Position numbers and translations under genes: made by a program. Below the pieces are notes generated by a model that worked only from the letters and a program-made list of their open reading frames with translations, searched no databases and was not told the DNA's origin. Of a DNA stretch of 64,000 bases, positions 10,190 to 21,850 are shown one piece after another. How positions within the stretch are numbered: position 1 is the first letter of the stretch; every line of letters starts with the position of its first letter. Location of the stretch: contig OX422211.1 in NCBI GenBank assembly GCA_949130495.1, forward strand, positions 332,352,504 through 332,416,503, in the 5' to 3' direction. This stretch comes from Sambucus nigra. Its lineage: Eukaryota; Streptophyta; Magnoliopsida; Dipsacales; Adoxaceae.

Positions 10190-13100
10190 GTATGTAATCT
10201 TTTTTAATTGATAGCAATATATTATTTTTGTAATTGACGTGCTTTGTCGATGCGGTTTTTACATACTTGCACATTTGAATATGATCTGTAATGTCCCTGC
10301 TGGCCACGTAATAGAGATAATTGTCTTTTCTTTTTCAGGAAAATTACAATGGCAGGTGTTCGCCGACTTTTGGAGGAAGATCTTGAGCTTGATAAAAACG
10401 CTCTCGATCCATTGAAAAAGTTTATAAGCGAGCAATTAGACGAGGTGAGTGAAGGATTTGAGGTTCGTTTGGTAGAAGGATAGAAAAGTGGAAGGGTTTA
10501 AACTTTCTATTCAAAAAGGAAAGAAATGTCTCTCATCTTTGTTTGGTAGAAAGAAAGTAAAACCAGGGGGGAAGTTTCAATGCTTCCTTCTTTGTGTTTG
10601 GTAGGGAAAAAGGTAAAATTGATATGTTTAACCAATTATATCCTAGATCAAAACTATTTTATTTATTTAATATGATAGTAATTAATGACTCACTATAATA
10701 ACTAATTCCCCGCTCTCTTTCCATTCACTTCTCCTCCCACTTCAGGGGGAATACCATTTTGTGGGCTGGGAAGGAAACTGCATCCTCCCACGTTCCCAAC
10801 CTTCCAGCGAAAAGAGGAAACTATATCCTTTCTTTCAATCTTCCTCCCTTCTACTTGTCCACAGCACCAAACTGAGGATTAGGAAGGTGTACTCTAGGCT
10901 CTGAAAGGAGGTCATCAATTTACCTCACTGTTCATTTACTCTGTTAACTACAGGTACTATCTTCTAAATCTAAATCTGGAAGTGGTGTCAAGAAGATGAG
11001 TTCTGAGAAATCTCGTAACAATACATCAAAAAAGACCAGCAATGAAGGAAGTTCTGGTTCTTCAGATGCAGAAAGTGATGAGATACAAGATGAAGTAAAA
11101 CTGAAAAAGAAAGGTGCTCCAAAAGGGAAGGTTCAGAAGTCTGAAGGTCTCAAGAAACGTAAAAGACCTGCAAAAGAGATCAAGGAGTCTAGCAAGATAC
11201 GGAACAAGCTTGCAAAAATGACATCAGAGGAAAATAGTGATGTAGAAGATGGTGGGAGTGCATCTGAGGATGGTCAATCCCAATCCTCTTCTGAAAAACC
11301 TGTGAAGGTCACATACCTTTGTCTTTTTATTTTGTTTCTTTTTTTTGCGGTCCTAAGTACCTCAATAATTGGCATAATTAGACTAAGGTGCCTTTTTTTA
11401 AAGACTCGGTTACTTTACCAATGGCGATTTTTTTTTCTACTTTACTTTAATACGTCCATGTTCCTGTATTTAGAGTTTACTAAAACCTTTAGAATTAGAC
11501 TTTTCCCAACATCCGTTAGTAGAATCCGTCAATAGGGTGTTAAACTTAACTGCCTCGTGGCATTTTTAAATGACAGTTTTTTGGATTATTTTTTATTATT
11601 AGCTTTGGGTTTCTTTTTGATTTGCGTTTTTTTATAAAATTATTTAATCATTTAACTCTTTTTGTTTTTCTCTGTTGTTTCGGACATTTTACACCCCCCC
11701 CACCCCCCACCCCACCCCACCCCACCCTTTTATTATTTTCATTTTAAGATGCCAGCATTAAGTATAACATCCCACTAACGGATTTAGGGCAAAGTCTAAT
11801 TAAAACTAAAAATATAGTAAAGTCTGAATCTGAGAATTATGGACGTATAAAATCAAAACCCAAGAGAAAAGAAACTAAATATGCATCTTAGTCTAAATAA
11901 AACAATTAACGATGTACTCAAGTCAGAATTACCCTTTTATTTCCTCTAGTCTTTAAATCATGTTGAAATCTGTGTCTTTGTTAAATGACACCTTCATGAA
12001 ATGCAGAAGAAAGAAGTATTACCCCCTGCATATGGAAAACATGTGGAGCATCTAAAATCAATAATTAAATCTTGTGGGATGAGGTTTTTTTTTTCTTCTT
12101 TCTTTTTATTATTTAGTTTTGTTTTTTTGTTTGTCTATTTGATTAATGTTAATGTTGAAACATCCATTGGTTTTTAATATCTTTGTTTTTTTAACAGTGT
12201 TGCTCCTGTGGTTTACAAGAAAGCTAAGCAATTACCTGACAACAAACGAGAGGCCTTCCTAAAAAAGGAGCTAGAGGACATACTCTCACGTGAAGGATTA
12301 TCTACAAATCCTTCTGAAAAAGGTAAGTGCTATGGTATATCATCTTCCTTGTGCTATGGCTCCATTAGATCCGACCAGTGTCCCCACTAGATTCTTTCTC
12401 CCACACTGAGTACCGCGGTCCAGATCCTCACATTGGGTACTTAAGCATTCCATATTTCCAAATTCAGCATTTCATTTCTGTTTCTTTCTCATTTTTTTCT
12501 TCATATTCTAGTGCATATGAAAAATCAAAGAAGAATATACAGTATAAGATAGAAAGAAGAGAATTACAGAGCGAGAGAGGAGTAATGAAATACACATTTT
12601 ACAAACGCTATTTACATACTCTATCTTGGGTTGATATTCTCTTTTTATTGATCTGTTAAACAGATCCGAGATTGTCTAAACTCTCGGTGCTTATAGGAAG
12701 ATTTCGGGTATGTTGACTTACGAGTCTTACATAGTTTTGGCCCAACAATGTAATATAGAGGGACAAGAGATTTGTGAAAATCACAAGTAAAATATTTAAC
12801 ATATTTGTTGTCTCAACTCTTATTCACACGGCTATTAGAGAAGACCTGCCGCTATGTTGAATGTGTGACTCCCCTCTTAGTTATGTTCACCCATAATCAC
12901 AAAGTGCCTCGTATATATTCTAATATAATATATACTTGTAAATATACTCTATAATTTATATCTCTGTATATTTTGGAGGCATTTAAGAAAAAGCCCATGA
13001 TATATTATTCATTTAATTTTTAATTGAACATATTTAAAAAAATAACTTTTAGTACCTAGCAGTGACGATCGCATGAAATTTAACATTAAATGGAACATTT

Positions 13101-16100
13101 TTTTCAAGGACTAAAAATTATTTTTGAAAATATATACTGGACTAAACATTAAATGGAACGTTTTTGTAGGGACTAAATATTATTTTAAAAATATATTGGA
13201 CTAAACAGTAAATGGAACATTTTTTTATAGACTAAACAGTAGTTAACCCTATGTATATTTTGAATGTGAATAAATAATTTAACTGTAGAAAAAACATTTA
13301 TAATAAGAGGAGGAGCAAACCAGGTTAGACTTAAATCAAGCTTAATTTACATTTTCAACCAGTAAATTTGTTAAAATACAGATCTTGATTCTGCAGTAAT
13401 TAAGTTGGCAATCACAATTAGAAGCATTATTTATGCACATTATTCTTTTTCTTCATGCTGAATTTGCCCCTCTCCCCACTCAGAAATCAAAGAAGTCAAA
13501 AAGAGAAAGGATACAGCGAAAGAACTCGAAGGCATTGACATGAGCAACATCGTTTTTAGTTCACGCAGAAGGTCCACAACTAGTTTTGTACCTCCTCCCA
13601 AACCCAAAATTGCCGTTGAAAGTGATGGTGGTGATGATGAAGAGGATTCTGACAACAACGATGATGATGATAACAGCGATGGTGATGGAGATGAAAATGT
13701 TGGAGATGACAGTCAGAGCGAGGAGGAAGAGGTTCAGGAAGGTAAATCTGTAAGGATGTACTGTTAATTTTTTTTTTCTTTCCCCCCCTCTTATTTGGTT
13801 ATCCTCCTGAGCTTCGGGTTATATGTTTTATTAAAAATGTCAAAACAATCCTATACTACCACATTTTTTTTTTACTTTTTTATTTTTGACTTCAATACAT
13901 AACTTAAATTTGATTTTAGACTTAAAAATTAGGCTTTGCCCAAAATCGTTTAACTACCTCTACCACGCGGCGTTTTAAATAAAAAAGAATTAATATCCCA
14001 AAAAATTTAATAAAAACTGAAAACTAGAAAGAAAATCTATTTTAAATAATAATAATTCAAAACCTCAAAAATATTAAAAAAATATAAAACCAAAAAGAAA
14101 TTAAAAAAGCAAAAGAAAGCACAAAACATTCGTTTTTCAACCACCCACTCACCATTATCTGAAAAACTCCCGTCACCACCTCCTAACGGTGGGCGGCAGA
14201 AGAGCCCCCACTCCTATTGAATCACCCTACCACCGCTACCCTCATCAACCACCACCACAACAGCCCCCCGCCCCTCTATCCGGCCTCCTTCAACAAATCG
14301 ATTCCAAACCCAAATCGTGCAGATTGAAGCCGAAACCCATTGAAACCGAGGTTTTTTACAAATAGTACAGATTGAAACCCAAATTGTGCGTATTGAGGCC
14401 GATGGTTTTTGAAAATCAATCCTCGAACAATGTCAATTTGATTCGGAGTTTAAACACTAATCTATTTTGATTTTGGTTTTGGGGCAAGGTGATTTTGGTG
14501 ATTTGCATTGTTGAATGTGCAAGATGAGTTTGCTTTGTGTTCTATTTTCATTTTGGTTTCAATCTTTACGAACTGATTCACTTTTATTTCGATTTTTATT
14601 CGAATTTGGCTCAAGCATATCTTTCTGATTGATTTCTTGTATAAATGATTCAAAATATGCTTTGGTTTATCTTGATTCAAAAATGGTGATGATTGTAGTG
14701 GAGGCATGGTTCAAGGTATTGGTCGCGGTATCGGACACCCGATTTTTAACTCGCCCGCGGTATTAGGAGATAACGCAAAGATACGTTATTTAGAGAGCGT
14801 AAAAAATTTTGAAAAAAATATAAATTTAAAAATAAATAAATGTAGTCCAATCAGATACGCAACGAACTTCTCAGATTCAATATATCATAATAAATCAATA
14901 TTAATATTGAAATACAATCTAATGGCACATAGAACTCGATAAAAAATAACAAGCATTTGTTTCATAAATTTGCATTTGTTTAGGAGCCATTCTACAAATA
15001 ACAAGCATTTGTTTCATAAATTTGCTAATATGCGTACTAAACATTATTACTACCATTCTGCAAAATAATATTATTTTTTTAGCATTCTAAACATTATTTG
15101 TATTTAAGTTTTATGAAATTTGAACAAGACATTTATTTTAGGAATTTTTAGAATTACTAAACATTATTTTAGCATAAGTTTTAGGAATATTGTACAAACC
15201 ATTATTTTTTAGAATTTTTAAAATTACTAAAACATCATCTGTACAAACCAATATTTGAACATAAATTTTAGGAATTTTGTACAAAGCATTATTTTTTGGA
15301 ATTTTTAGCATTACCAAACATTGTTTTAAATATTATTTGTACAATACATTATTTGTACATAAGTTTTAGGAATTTTGTACAAAACATAAGTGAATTGAGT
15401 TGTGACCATTTTTAAACATTATTTGTACATAAGTTAAGTGAGTTGTGACCACTTTTAAACACAAATCAAGTGTAAAGCATTTTTTTTTGGTACAAAAAAA
15501 ACTTTAAACATAAGTGAGCTGTAACCATTTTTGATTTGTCAAAAAAAAGAGCTTGTAAACCAACTTTGATGTAAACATTTTTCATTTTCTACATTAAAAA
15601 GAGCTTTTAAACATAAGTGAGTTGTAAACATTTTTTATTTTGTACAAAAAAATTAATTTATAAACATAAATTCCCTTTGAACATTTTTTGGTACAAAAAA
15701 AAAACTTCAAAACATAAGCAAGCTGTAAATATTTTTATTTTGTGCAGAAAATGAACTAATAAACAAAATTTAGATTTCTACCATTTTTTAGAAATAAAAA
15801 ATGCTAAGCAAAATTCTAAGAACTAATTTTGAAAAATCTACAAAAAGTTCTCGATTTTTTGCAAAACAGTTTACTATTAATTGTACAAAAAACAGTTTGC
15901 TCTTATTTTTGAAAAAAAAACATAATTTAACTTTAATTATTTGTTTCGTTTTTTTATTATTCATATTTACAACACTTTAAAAAATATAATGTTGTAAAAA
16001 AAAAGTTTGACGTTTTTCTCATTATTTTTACCAAATTGGGCTCACGTTTTCTAATAATTTACTTTAATTAGTTGTAAAAACAATTTTTTTTACAATACAA

Positions 16101-19100
16101 CTACTTTAAAAAAAATTATTTTTACAAAAAAGTGTATTTTTTTTCAAATTATTTTACTAAATTGAGTTTTTTTTAGTAATTTAACTTAATTATTTGTACA
16201 AAACAACTTACTTTTTCAAAAAAAAATTGTACATTTCAAATAGATATGTGCGAAGACCAACAGAACAAAAACCCAGACTTACTTTTTATTTGGGAAGACC
16301 AAACACATACATTATTTATACATCACCGGCAACCAAATACATGCAAATCCCCCGCTTTAGTTAAAAAACCAAGCATCAAATACAAACCTGTTGTCCGAAG
16401 AGGAATAGACAAGGGAGAGTACCGACGACTTGATCAGAAAGCTCCTGCGACTTAGGTTTTTAAGGAAAAATGAGGTTTTGACAAAGCCCAACTACAACTC
16501 TTTTAAAACTGATATTTCAAAGGTTATATTCTTCGGTCGATATTTCAAAAAATCTTTTGTATCGGTGATATCTTGCCGAATCAACTCTATCTCGCTGATA
16601 TCTCGCCGATATGTTACGATTTCTTACATTTTTTGATTCGCCTCTTGGAATCAGATCGCTGCCCTTCGAGACCGAGTCAACTCGGCCGATACTGAGTTGA
16701 CTCGGCTGAGACTTTGAACCATAGGTAGTGGAGGAGGAGGTGACTGTTGATGGTGGAGTTGGAAATTGTTTTCTTGGGGGTGTTCGGGTAGAGGGTGTTC
16801 TTAGGGGTTGTTTGGCTAGGTTTTTAAGTTTTTTGAAGTATTTTCAACTTAAAATGCACTTTCTATATAGTTTTTATTTTTAATAGAATTTTTTGGGTTT
16901 TTGAATTATTTTAATTAAAAATGCCACGTGGTTGTAATAGTTAACAGTTTATTTTAATGGCAAATGTTTAAAAATAGGTGTACCAAACGATAATTTTTAT
17001 CAGAATTGTATTTAAACACAGAAAATATAATTATAGCTGCAAACCAAACAAGCCCTTAAAGTTTAAAATCGAAAATTAGTTATGTATTAAAGTAAAAAAA
17101 TCCTATTTTTTTTCAAAAAGACCCACCTTCAAAAAATCTATTCACAATATCCAAAGATTTTTCAAATCGATCCACAATATATGATTGATTTGAAAAATCT
17201 GATTCTCCAACAAGTGGTCCACGGTAGAGAGGCGGACTTGAAGGATAATGCGTAAGATTTTCCACATCGATCCAATATTGTGGATTGATTTGTGAAAATT
17301 CTTGGAGTTGGATTTTTTTGATAAAAACATATTGTAGAAGGATTGTTTTGATATTAGCACTATATTTTACATGTGACGAGTTTCCAATGGTATTGAGTTC
17401 TTGATCCATTGAGCAGCTGGCTACACAATTCATTCATTAGCCTCCGAACCCACCAAATCAGTCCCTTCTTCTATACTCCCTCAGTCCCTAATTAAGACTC
17501 CTTTTTTTTCTTCCAATTTTAGGATGTCCCGAATTATGAGTTATGTTTCTCAAAATTGTATTTAAAATAGTGTGAAATTCCAACATTACTTGGGAATAGA
17601 AGCTCAACATCACATGCTGTTGGTGATGGTCATCTGATGCGTCAACAATTTCGGGAGTTTAAAATTGTAAAACTATCGTTTCCTTAAAATTTGTGAATTT
17701 TAAACACAACTATTAATTTATGAAGGAGGGAGTACTAATTTTATATCTAATAAAAGGGAAATGCTATGTGTCCCAAACAACTCCCCCAAATCGTTCCCCA
17801 AATAGCTTTAAGTGTTATACCTTGTGGTATGGGTCCCGTCAGGGCACAACTCATTAATGCTATTTGGGGGAAATTTGGGGGAGTTGTTTGGTACCCATAG
17901 CACCACTCCTAATAAAAACAATTCTATGGCCTCGTCCGGAACGAACCAAGGCCTAAACCACAGCTGGTCCCCATCTGATCCATATAAAAGGATGGATTAA
18001 CGGTCCGCAGATGACAAATGGTAGGTAAGCATTATGTCTTCTATAAAATTGTAAATTAGTGTAAATGCTACAACTGTGTGATTTTGAGTAAAATATTGAA
18101 CAGAGTCAACTCCAAACGGGTAAGAATATTTTTCACAGTTTTAGTTTTCTAAATGATGCACTCCATCAACCTAGGAAGCACGGACTCAACAAGTAATATG
18201 GGGTATGATTTGGGATACGGGATACGTGATTTTTTCAAAATGTAAAATACGGATAAGCTTGAATACGTTAAATATTTATTATTTTATATATTTTAATGAT
18301 AAAGTTGCATAAAATGAAACTAGATATCAGTAAAGCATCAAACACCATTTTATTAAAGTGGTCAAATATGATGATTGTTATCACCAAACAAATACCATTA
18401 CAATAAATATCATCAAACAAATCCCCTTACAATAAAACATCATTAACATAAAAGGTTGTTCCAACAAAAAGGATTCAGACAGTTTTACAAAGAAAGAAAA
18501 GATTCAAACAGTTTTGTAAAGAGGAAAAAAGATTAAAAAATTGTAGGTTAGTTATTAAATATTGTATTTCTTGGGTTCAAAATTAATTTCAACTTGGGTT
18601 CAAATTAACTGTTTTTTGAAGAGGAGCATAACTCTAAAGAAAAACAAAACAAAAATGAGGAGCATAACTTGGGTTCAAAATCGACCCAGAATGAAATATG
18701 AAAAGAAAGCACAACTCTAAACCTAAAAAACATCATAATGAAAAGAAAATGAGCAATGCTACATGTACCGGTTTGGTGCATCGGTTTTGTGTACCGGATT
18801 GCATAAAATGCTTGTACCGTTGACTAAAAAGGTCAGCGGTACAAGCATTTTATGCACCCGGTGCACAAAACCGGTTCACCAAACCGGTGCAACTATCATT
18901 TTTCAAAGAAAATAGAAAAAAGCTAATCCCAACGTATTCAGTCTATTTAAAAAATAAAAAAAATTAGGTTACTTTTAGATTCGTGTATCCAAGCGTATCT
19001 TGTACGTATCCAAAAATAAATACGTGATCTCTCGACAGTATGCATGCTTCATAACCATCAACAAATAATGCCCAATCCATATATGATATATATCCTAATA

Positions 19101-19459
19101 TTCTTGTGCCAACACATTTAATATAAAATTATAACCCTATCACCTTTTGCATCCACTACCAAAGACCTATGAAAACTGCACCGAATAGTAATAGTAATTG
19201 GTGTAATCTCAAGTTGCACGCTGTACGAGTGAACTAATGAGATATGCACTTGTAGAAAATCGGCGTTTCTTTAATCTCCTAACAGAGAACGTATGTTTAG
19301 AACAGCACACTGTTTTTGTACTTATCTAGATGAATGTGTTTTTGAGAACTGTAATCACTGTTTCATAGTTCCAAATCTGGTCTTTGTTACTATTGTTTTT
19401 GGTCACTCACATAATTTCTCTCCCATTCTTTATTTACAGATGATGAGGACGATGATTAA
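9879..19459 (+). CDS. HIRIP3-like H2A/H2A.Z histone chaperone (DEK_C and CHZ domains), 5' end missing
   Basis: Seven exons join with correct phases into a stop-free 416-residue C-terminal part: 9879-10189, 10339-10444, 10954-11307, 12007-12083, 12198-12322, 13484-13741 and 19440-19459 (stop TAA 19457-19459). Residues 1-100 are Glu/Lys-rich and disordered. About 102-141 form a DEK_C-type domain ([16 protein letters not shown]). About 142-257 are Lys/Ser-rich with basic nuclear-signal-like clusters (KKRKRP). About 262-324 are helical ([13 protein letters not shown]). About 338-355 carry the CHZ motif ([18 protein letters not shown]), followed by a long acidic tail ending DDEDDD. CHZ proteins bind H2A-H2B or H2A.Z-H2B dimers in the nucleus. 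Plant relatives usually carry another DEK_C-like unit N-terminal to this; its exon and the start codon were not found. The intact frame argues for a live gene, but the missing start leaves this open. Confidence 0.8.
10339..10444 (+). CDS. HIRIP3-like gene, DEK_C exon
   Basis: Acceptor TTTTTCAG, donor GTGAGT at 10445. It encodes most of a DEK C-terminal-type helical domain ([16 protein letters not shown], then [11 protein letters not shown]). Confidence 0.85.
10954..11307 (+). CDS. HIRIP3-like gene, Lys/Ser-rich exon
   Basis: Acceptor AACTACAG; donor AAG|GTCACA at 11308 is weak, but the phase fits the next exon. It encodes 118 residues rich in Lys, Ser and Glu, with KKRKRPAK as a likely nuclear localisation signal. 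Confidence 0.75.
11381..11893. mobile_element. Foldback MITE in an intron (TA target)
   Basis: The left end GACTAAGGTGC and the right end (reverse complement GACTAAGATGC) are inverted, and the two halves stay complementary over most of their length (for example ACATCCGTTAGT versus its complement near 11775, and TACGTCCAT near 11452 and 11845). TA flanks both ends (11379-11380, 11894-11895). The loop contains a C-rich run at 11693-11728. It lies between coding exons 3 and 4. Confidence 0.65.
12007..12083 (+). CDS. HIRIP3-like gene, helical-domain exon 1
   Basis: Acceptor ATGCAG, donor GTTTTT at 12084. It encodes [20 protein letters not shown]; the last codon is split (AG|T, Ser). The start could be three bases later, because AAG follows CAG. 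Confidence 0.75.
12198..12322 (+). CDS. HIRIP3-like gene, helical-domain exon 2
   Basis: Acceptor TTTTTAACAG, strong donor GTAAGT at 12323. It encodes [13 protein letters not shown] and [15 protein letters not shown], the helical region that precedes the CHZ motif in this family. Confidence 0.85.
13075..13245. repeat. Three imperfect tandem copies of a ~60-bp unit
   Basis: The motif GGACTAAACATTAAATGGAAC recurs with roughly 60-bp spacing (near 13087, 13149 and 13209) in the intron before the CHZ exon. Confidence 0.7.
13484..13741 (+). CDS. HIRIP3-like gene, CHZ-motif exon
   Basis: Acceptor CCCCACTCAG, donor GTAAAT at 13742 (Gly/Asp codon split G|AT). It encodes [17 protein letters not shown], the CHZ core, then VPPPKPK and about 45 residues dominated by Asp, Glu, Ser and Asn, typical of histone-chaperone acidic tails. 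If intron retention occurred here, the protein would end eight residues later, at a TAA near 13765, still with an acidic tail. Confidence 0.88.
13742..14704. other. Start of the 5.7-kb last intron; no feature
   Basis: AT-rich and proline-codon-like low-complexity sequence (ACC/CCC-rich near 14150-14280). No exon or transposon boundary was recognised before the TSD at 14695. Confidence 0.5.
14705..16724. mobile_element. Mutator-like non-autonomous element, 2020 bp
   Basis: The flanks share a perfect 10-bp direct repeat GTAGTGGAGG (14695-14704 and 16725-16734), within the size range of Mutator-like target duplications. The ends are inverted (CATGGTTCAAGG; right end in reverse complement CTATGGTTCAAAG) and subterminal GGTATCGG / GGCCGAGT motifs occur near both ends. 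The interior is very AT-rich, with many variants of TTTGTACATAAGTTTTA, and has no transposase. It lies in the last intron of the HIRIP3-like gene. Confidence 0.78.
16804..17055. mobile_element. Tourist-like MITE (PIF/Harbinger), 252 bp
   Basis: Terminal inverted repeats GGGGTTGTTTGG and CCAAACAAGCCC, with the 3-bp target duplication TTA on both sides (16801-16803, 17056-17058), which is diagnostic for Tourist elements. Confidence 0.85.
17476..17732. mobile_element. Stowaway MITE, 257 bp
   Basis: The left end CTCCCTCAGTCCCTAATTA is the classic Stowaway terminus; the right end GAAGGAGGGAG is its inverted partner. TA is duplicated at 17474-17475 and 17733-17734. Confidence 0.88.
17756..17908. 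mobile_element. MITE with 9-bp target duplication, 153 bp
   Basis: A hairpin-forming element: AAACAACTCCCCCAAAT and GGGAACG-like left arm pair with ATTTGGGGGAGTTGTTT on the right. Perfect 9-bp flanks CTAATAAAA (17747-17755, 17909-17917) point to a Mutator-type MITE. Confidence 0.82.
18764..18891. mobile_element. Hairpin MITE, ~130 bp
   Basis: Two arms of about 60 bp are near-perfect reverse complements (TGTACCGGTTTGGTGCA ... TGCATAAAATGCTTGTACC, mirrored on the right) around a 7-nt loop. No target duplication could be assigned. Transcribed as part of the intron, it would fold into a long stem. Confidence 0.75.
19440..19459 (+). CDS. HIRIP3-like gene, last coding exon
   Basis: After a 5.7-kb intron, acceptor TTTATTTACAG is followed by codons for the acidic end DDEDDD and the stop TAA. 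The phase matches the donor at 13742 exactly, and the acidic composition continues that of the previous exon, which supports the join despite its shortness. Confidence 0.75.
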
Positions 19460-19830
19460 ATGATAGCTGACCTGCAAGATTGACCGTAACAAGAGCCTCA
19501 ATAATACAAGCGCATGCATGTTATATTAATATCTTGTTTTCATTATTATTTAATTTTGTTTTGGTGTAGGATCAGGTGACAGTGATAGAGGATTACCCAT
19601 AGGTTTTATTAGTTTAGTTTTCTTAGTAAATTATTAGAGAAGAAATAGTGTGAATTTTCAGTCTAAGAGTGGGGATTACCCATAGATTTTCTTTCTTTTA
19701 TTTGGATATGCCCAGTTATTTCCTTTTATCTTCATTTTTTCTTAGTCAATTAGTCAACCCTCAACTGCACTGTTATGTAATTTAGCTTTACTTAATCCAA
19801 TATAAAACTTTTAGATGTCATTTTGATCTA
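19460..19830 (+). other. Probable 3' UTR of the HIRIP3-like gene
   Basis: T-rich non-coding sequence after the stop codon. A poly(A)-signal-like AATATAAAA lies near 19798. The exact end is not determinable. Confidence 0.4.
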
Positions 19831-21842
19831 ATGCTGATTATCACTAAATTTAGCGATACCACGGCACGTGGGTTTTGAATCTCTGGACAAGGAGGATGTG
19901 TGTATACATGTGTCCTCTCCTCCCTCTTCAAAAAAATGGCACTTACTGTCTCCAGAGTACTGGGCTAAAAGCAAAATGTCCCAATAAATACTATATTACT
20001 GAACTGAAAACCAGTCTCTATTCCCGGGCTTCCCCTTCTTGCAGCAACTGGAACTTTGCAGTAAGAAGGCACACGCAGCGATCCAAGTGACTCGTCAAGA
20101 AGCGATACAAATACTCTATTTGTTGCGCTAAAGCAAGACTATCTCTAGCGACCAAGACGACAAAACTCACTCGGGAATTTTATCAAACACTTGGTGTGCG
20201 GAAAACACCCAAGACCTTGTTCCCAAAATGAACTAGTGTGCAAACTTCCAATCGAATCAACCAAACATCAATGAAGAGACAATAAGAACATACAAGCAAT
20301 CATCAAAGCAAAACAACAACGATATACCGTGGTTCACCCAAATTTGGGCTACATCCACCAAGGAGGATTTCTTCTTTCTATAGATAAATGGAGGAACCCA
20401 AAAGTTATACACACACACAATTTATCTCTCTTAGAAAGTCACTCACAACCTCACAAGAACTCACCCCTCAAATGGGAGCTCTATCTCTCTTTAGCTTTGA
20501 TAACTCACAAAATAGCTCTCAAACTTGTCATCTCTCAAAACCTAGAAATAACACTTGTATTTATAGATTTGAGCCAAAATGGCAAATTTGTAAATAAACC
20601 AAAACTGAAAAAATAGGAGAGCCAAAATCAACACTATTGTATTGTTCTTATAATGCACCGTTACTTTGGTTGGCGCGACATTTTTAAGTTGGTGCGATGT
20701 TTGGAATGATGTGCATGCATTTGTAAGAGTTACCACACTTGAAATGGCAAATCTGAGAGCAATGCCACCTTTTTAAAAAAAAAAAATATTTTTTTCTAAT
20801 TTTGAAAAAAATTAAATTATATATACTATGGTATGTCCGTGCCTTTACGCACGACGAACACTTTCAAATACTTATGTTGACTAAGACTTGTAATCATATA
20901 ATTTATAACAAAACAAAAAAATGTGTACATGATTTAGAAAATTTTGGTACGGGCAGAATTTTCTTTATTTATATGACTATCCACCAGTTTAAGAAATAAA
21001 AAATACTCAGCTACACAAATAATCCACCGCCGACATATAAACCAAATTATTATTATTGGAAACTTTACCAACAATAAGTTCTCTACAAATTTTACCAACA
21101 AATCCAAACTAATTAGCTATACAAAAAATGATAATAAAAATAATACTTGAACACAACAAAAAATTATCAATCTAATAAAAAATATAAATCGTCAATCGAT
21201 CAAACAACTCATGCGCATTTGTAATGGGGTGGGATGGGGATCATAAGCAGGATCTCAACTCAGGCTTATAATTGACACGTTCTCCTCATATTTGTCATAA
21301 TCTGAAAATTAAAAAACAAAAAATAGACGTGTTAGTTTAAATTCATAATAAAAATACAAAAATTAACTTAATGTCTAAGCAATCAGTACTAAACATAAAC
21401 ATGATTAAGTTTTACTCAAGTGACAAATAATTAAATGAGCGGGGAAAATAATATAATAAATAAAATCCTTTGCAAATACGGTAGATGATACCCTTATGAT
21501 ATCAAAATGCTTTACAATATGGATTAACTGATTACAATGTACTCCTCCTAACTTAGTTTTAATTTTTTTCCTAACCTGATTAGGATGAAATTACATGAGA
21601 ATAGTAGTCTTAATTTTAAAGTGACACGCTCTCCTTACTTTCCTCATTTTTTATGAAAAACATTTCTTAGAGCCCAAAGTGAGATATATAAACCAACTAC
21701 TTCATTCAAAATTCTGTATAAAGAAGGGCACGTGTAACAAATTCAGTGGAATGATAATAACCTTAAAATCAAAGCCCCAAATGATGCAAGACCTGATATC
21801 TACAAAAATTAAGAAAAACACCAAATGAGATAATGTTAGGTC
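19831..21842. other. No gene recognised
   Basis: AT-rich sequence with scattered short frames. The stretch 20100-20750 includes CCGTGGTTCACCCAAATTTG and dense ACTCAC/CACA motifs, as in some plant LTRs, but no termini were found. Confidence 0.4.
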
Positions 21843-21850
21843 ATGTCAAC

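Noticed and set aside
10459..10880. Possible MITE in the intron between coding exons 2 and 3 (GTTTGGTAGAAGG and CTTCTAC...CCAAAC)
   Set aside because: The two ends are only loosely inverted and no target duplication is convincing; it may be decayed.
20100..20760. LTR-like stretch with CCGTGGTTCACCC and CACA-rich sequence
   Set aside because: No paired copy, no TG...CA ends with a target duplication, and no primer site or coding nearby.
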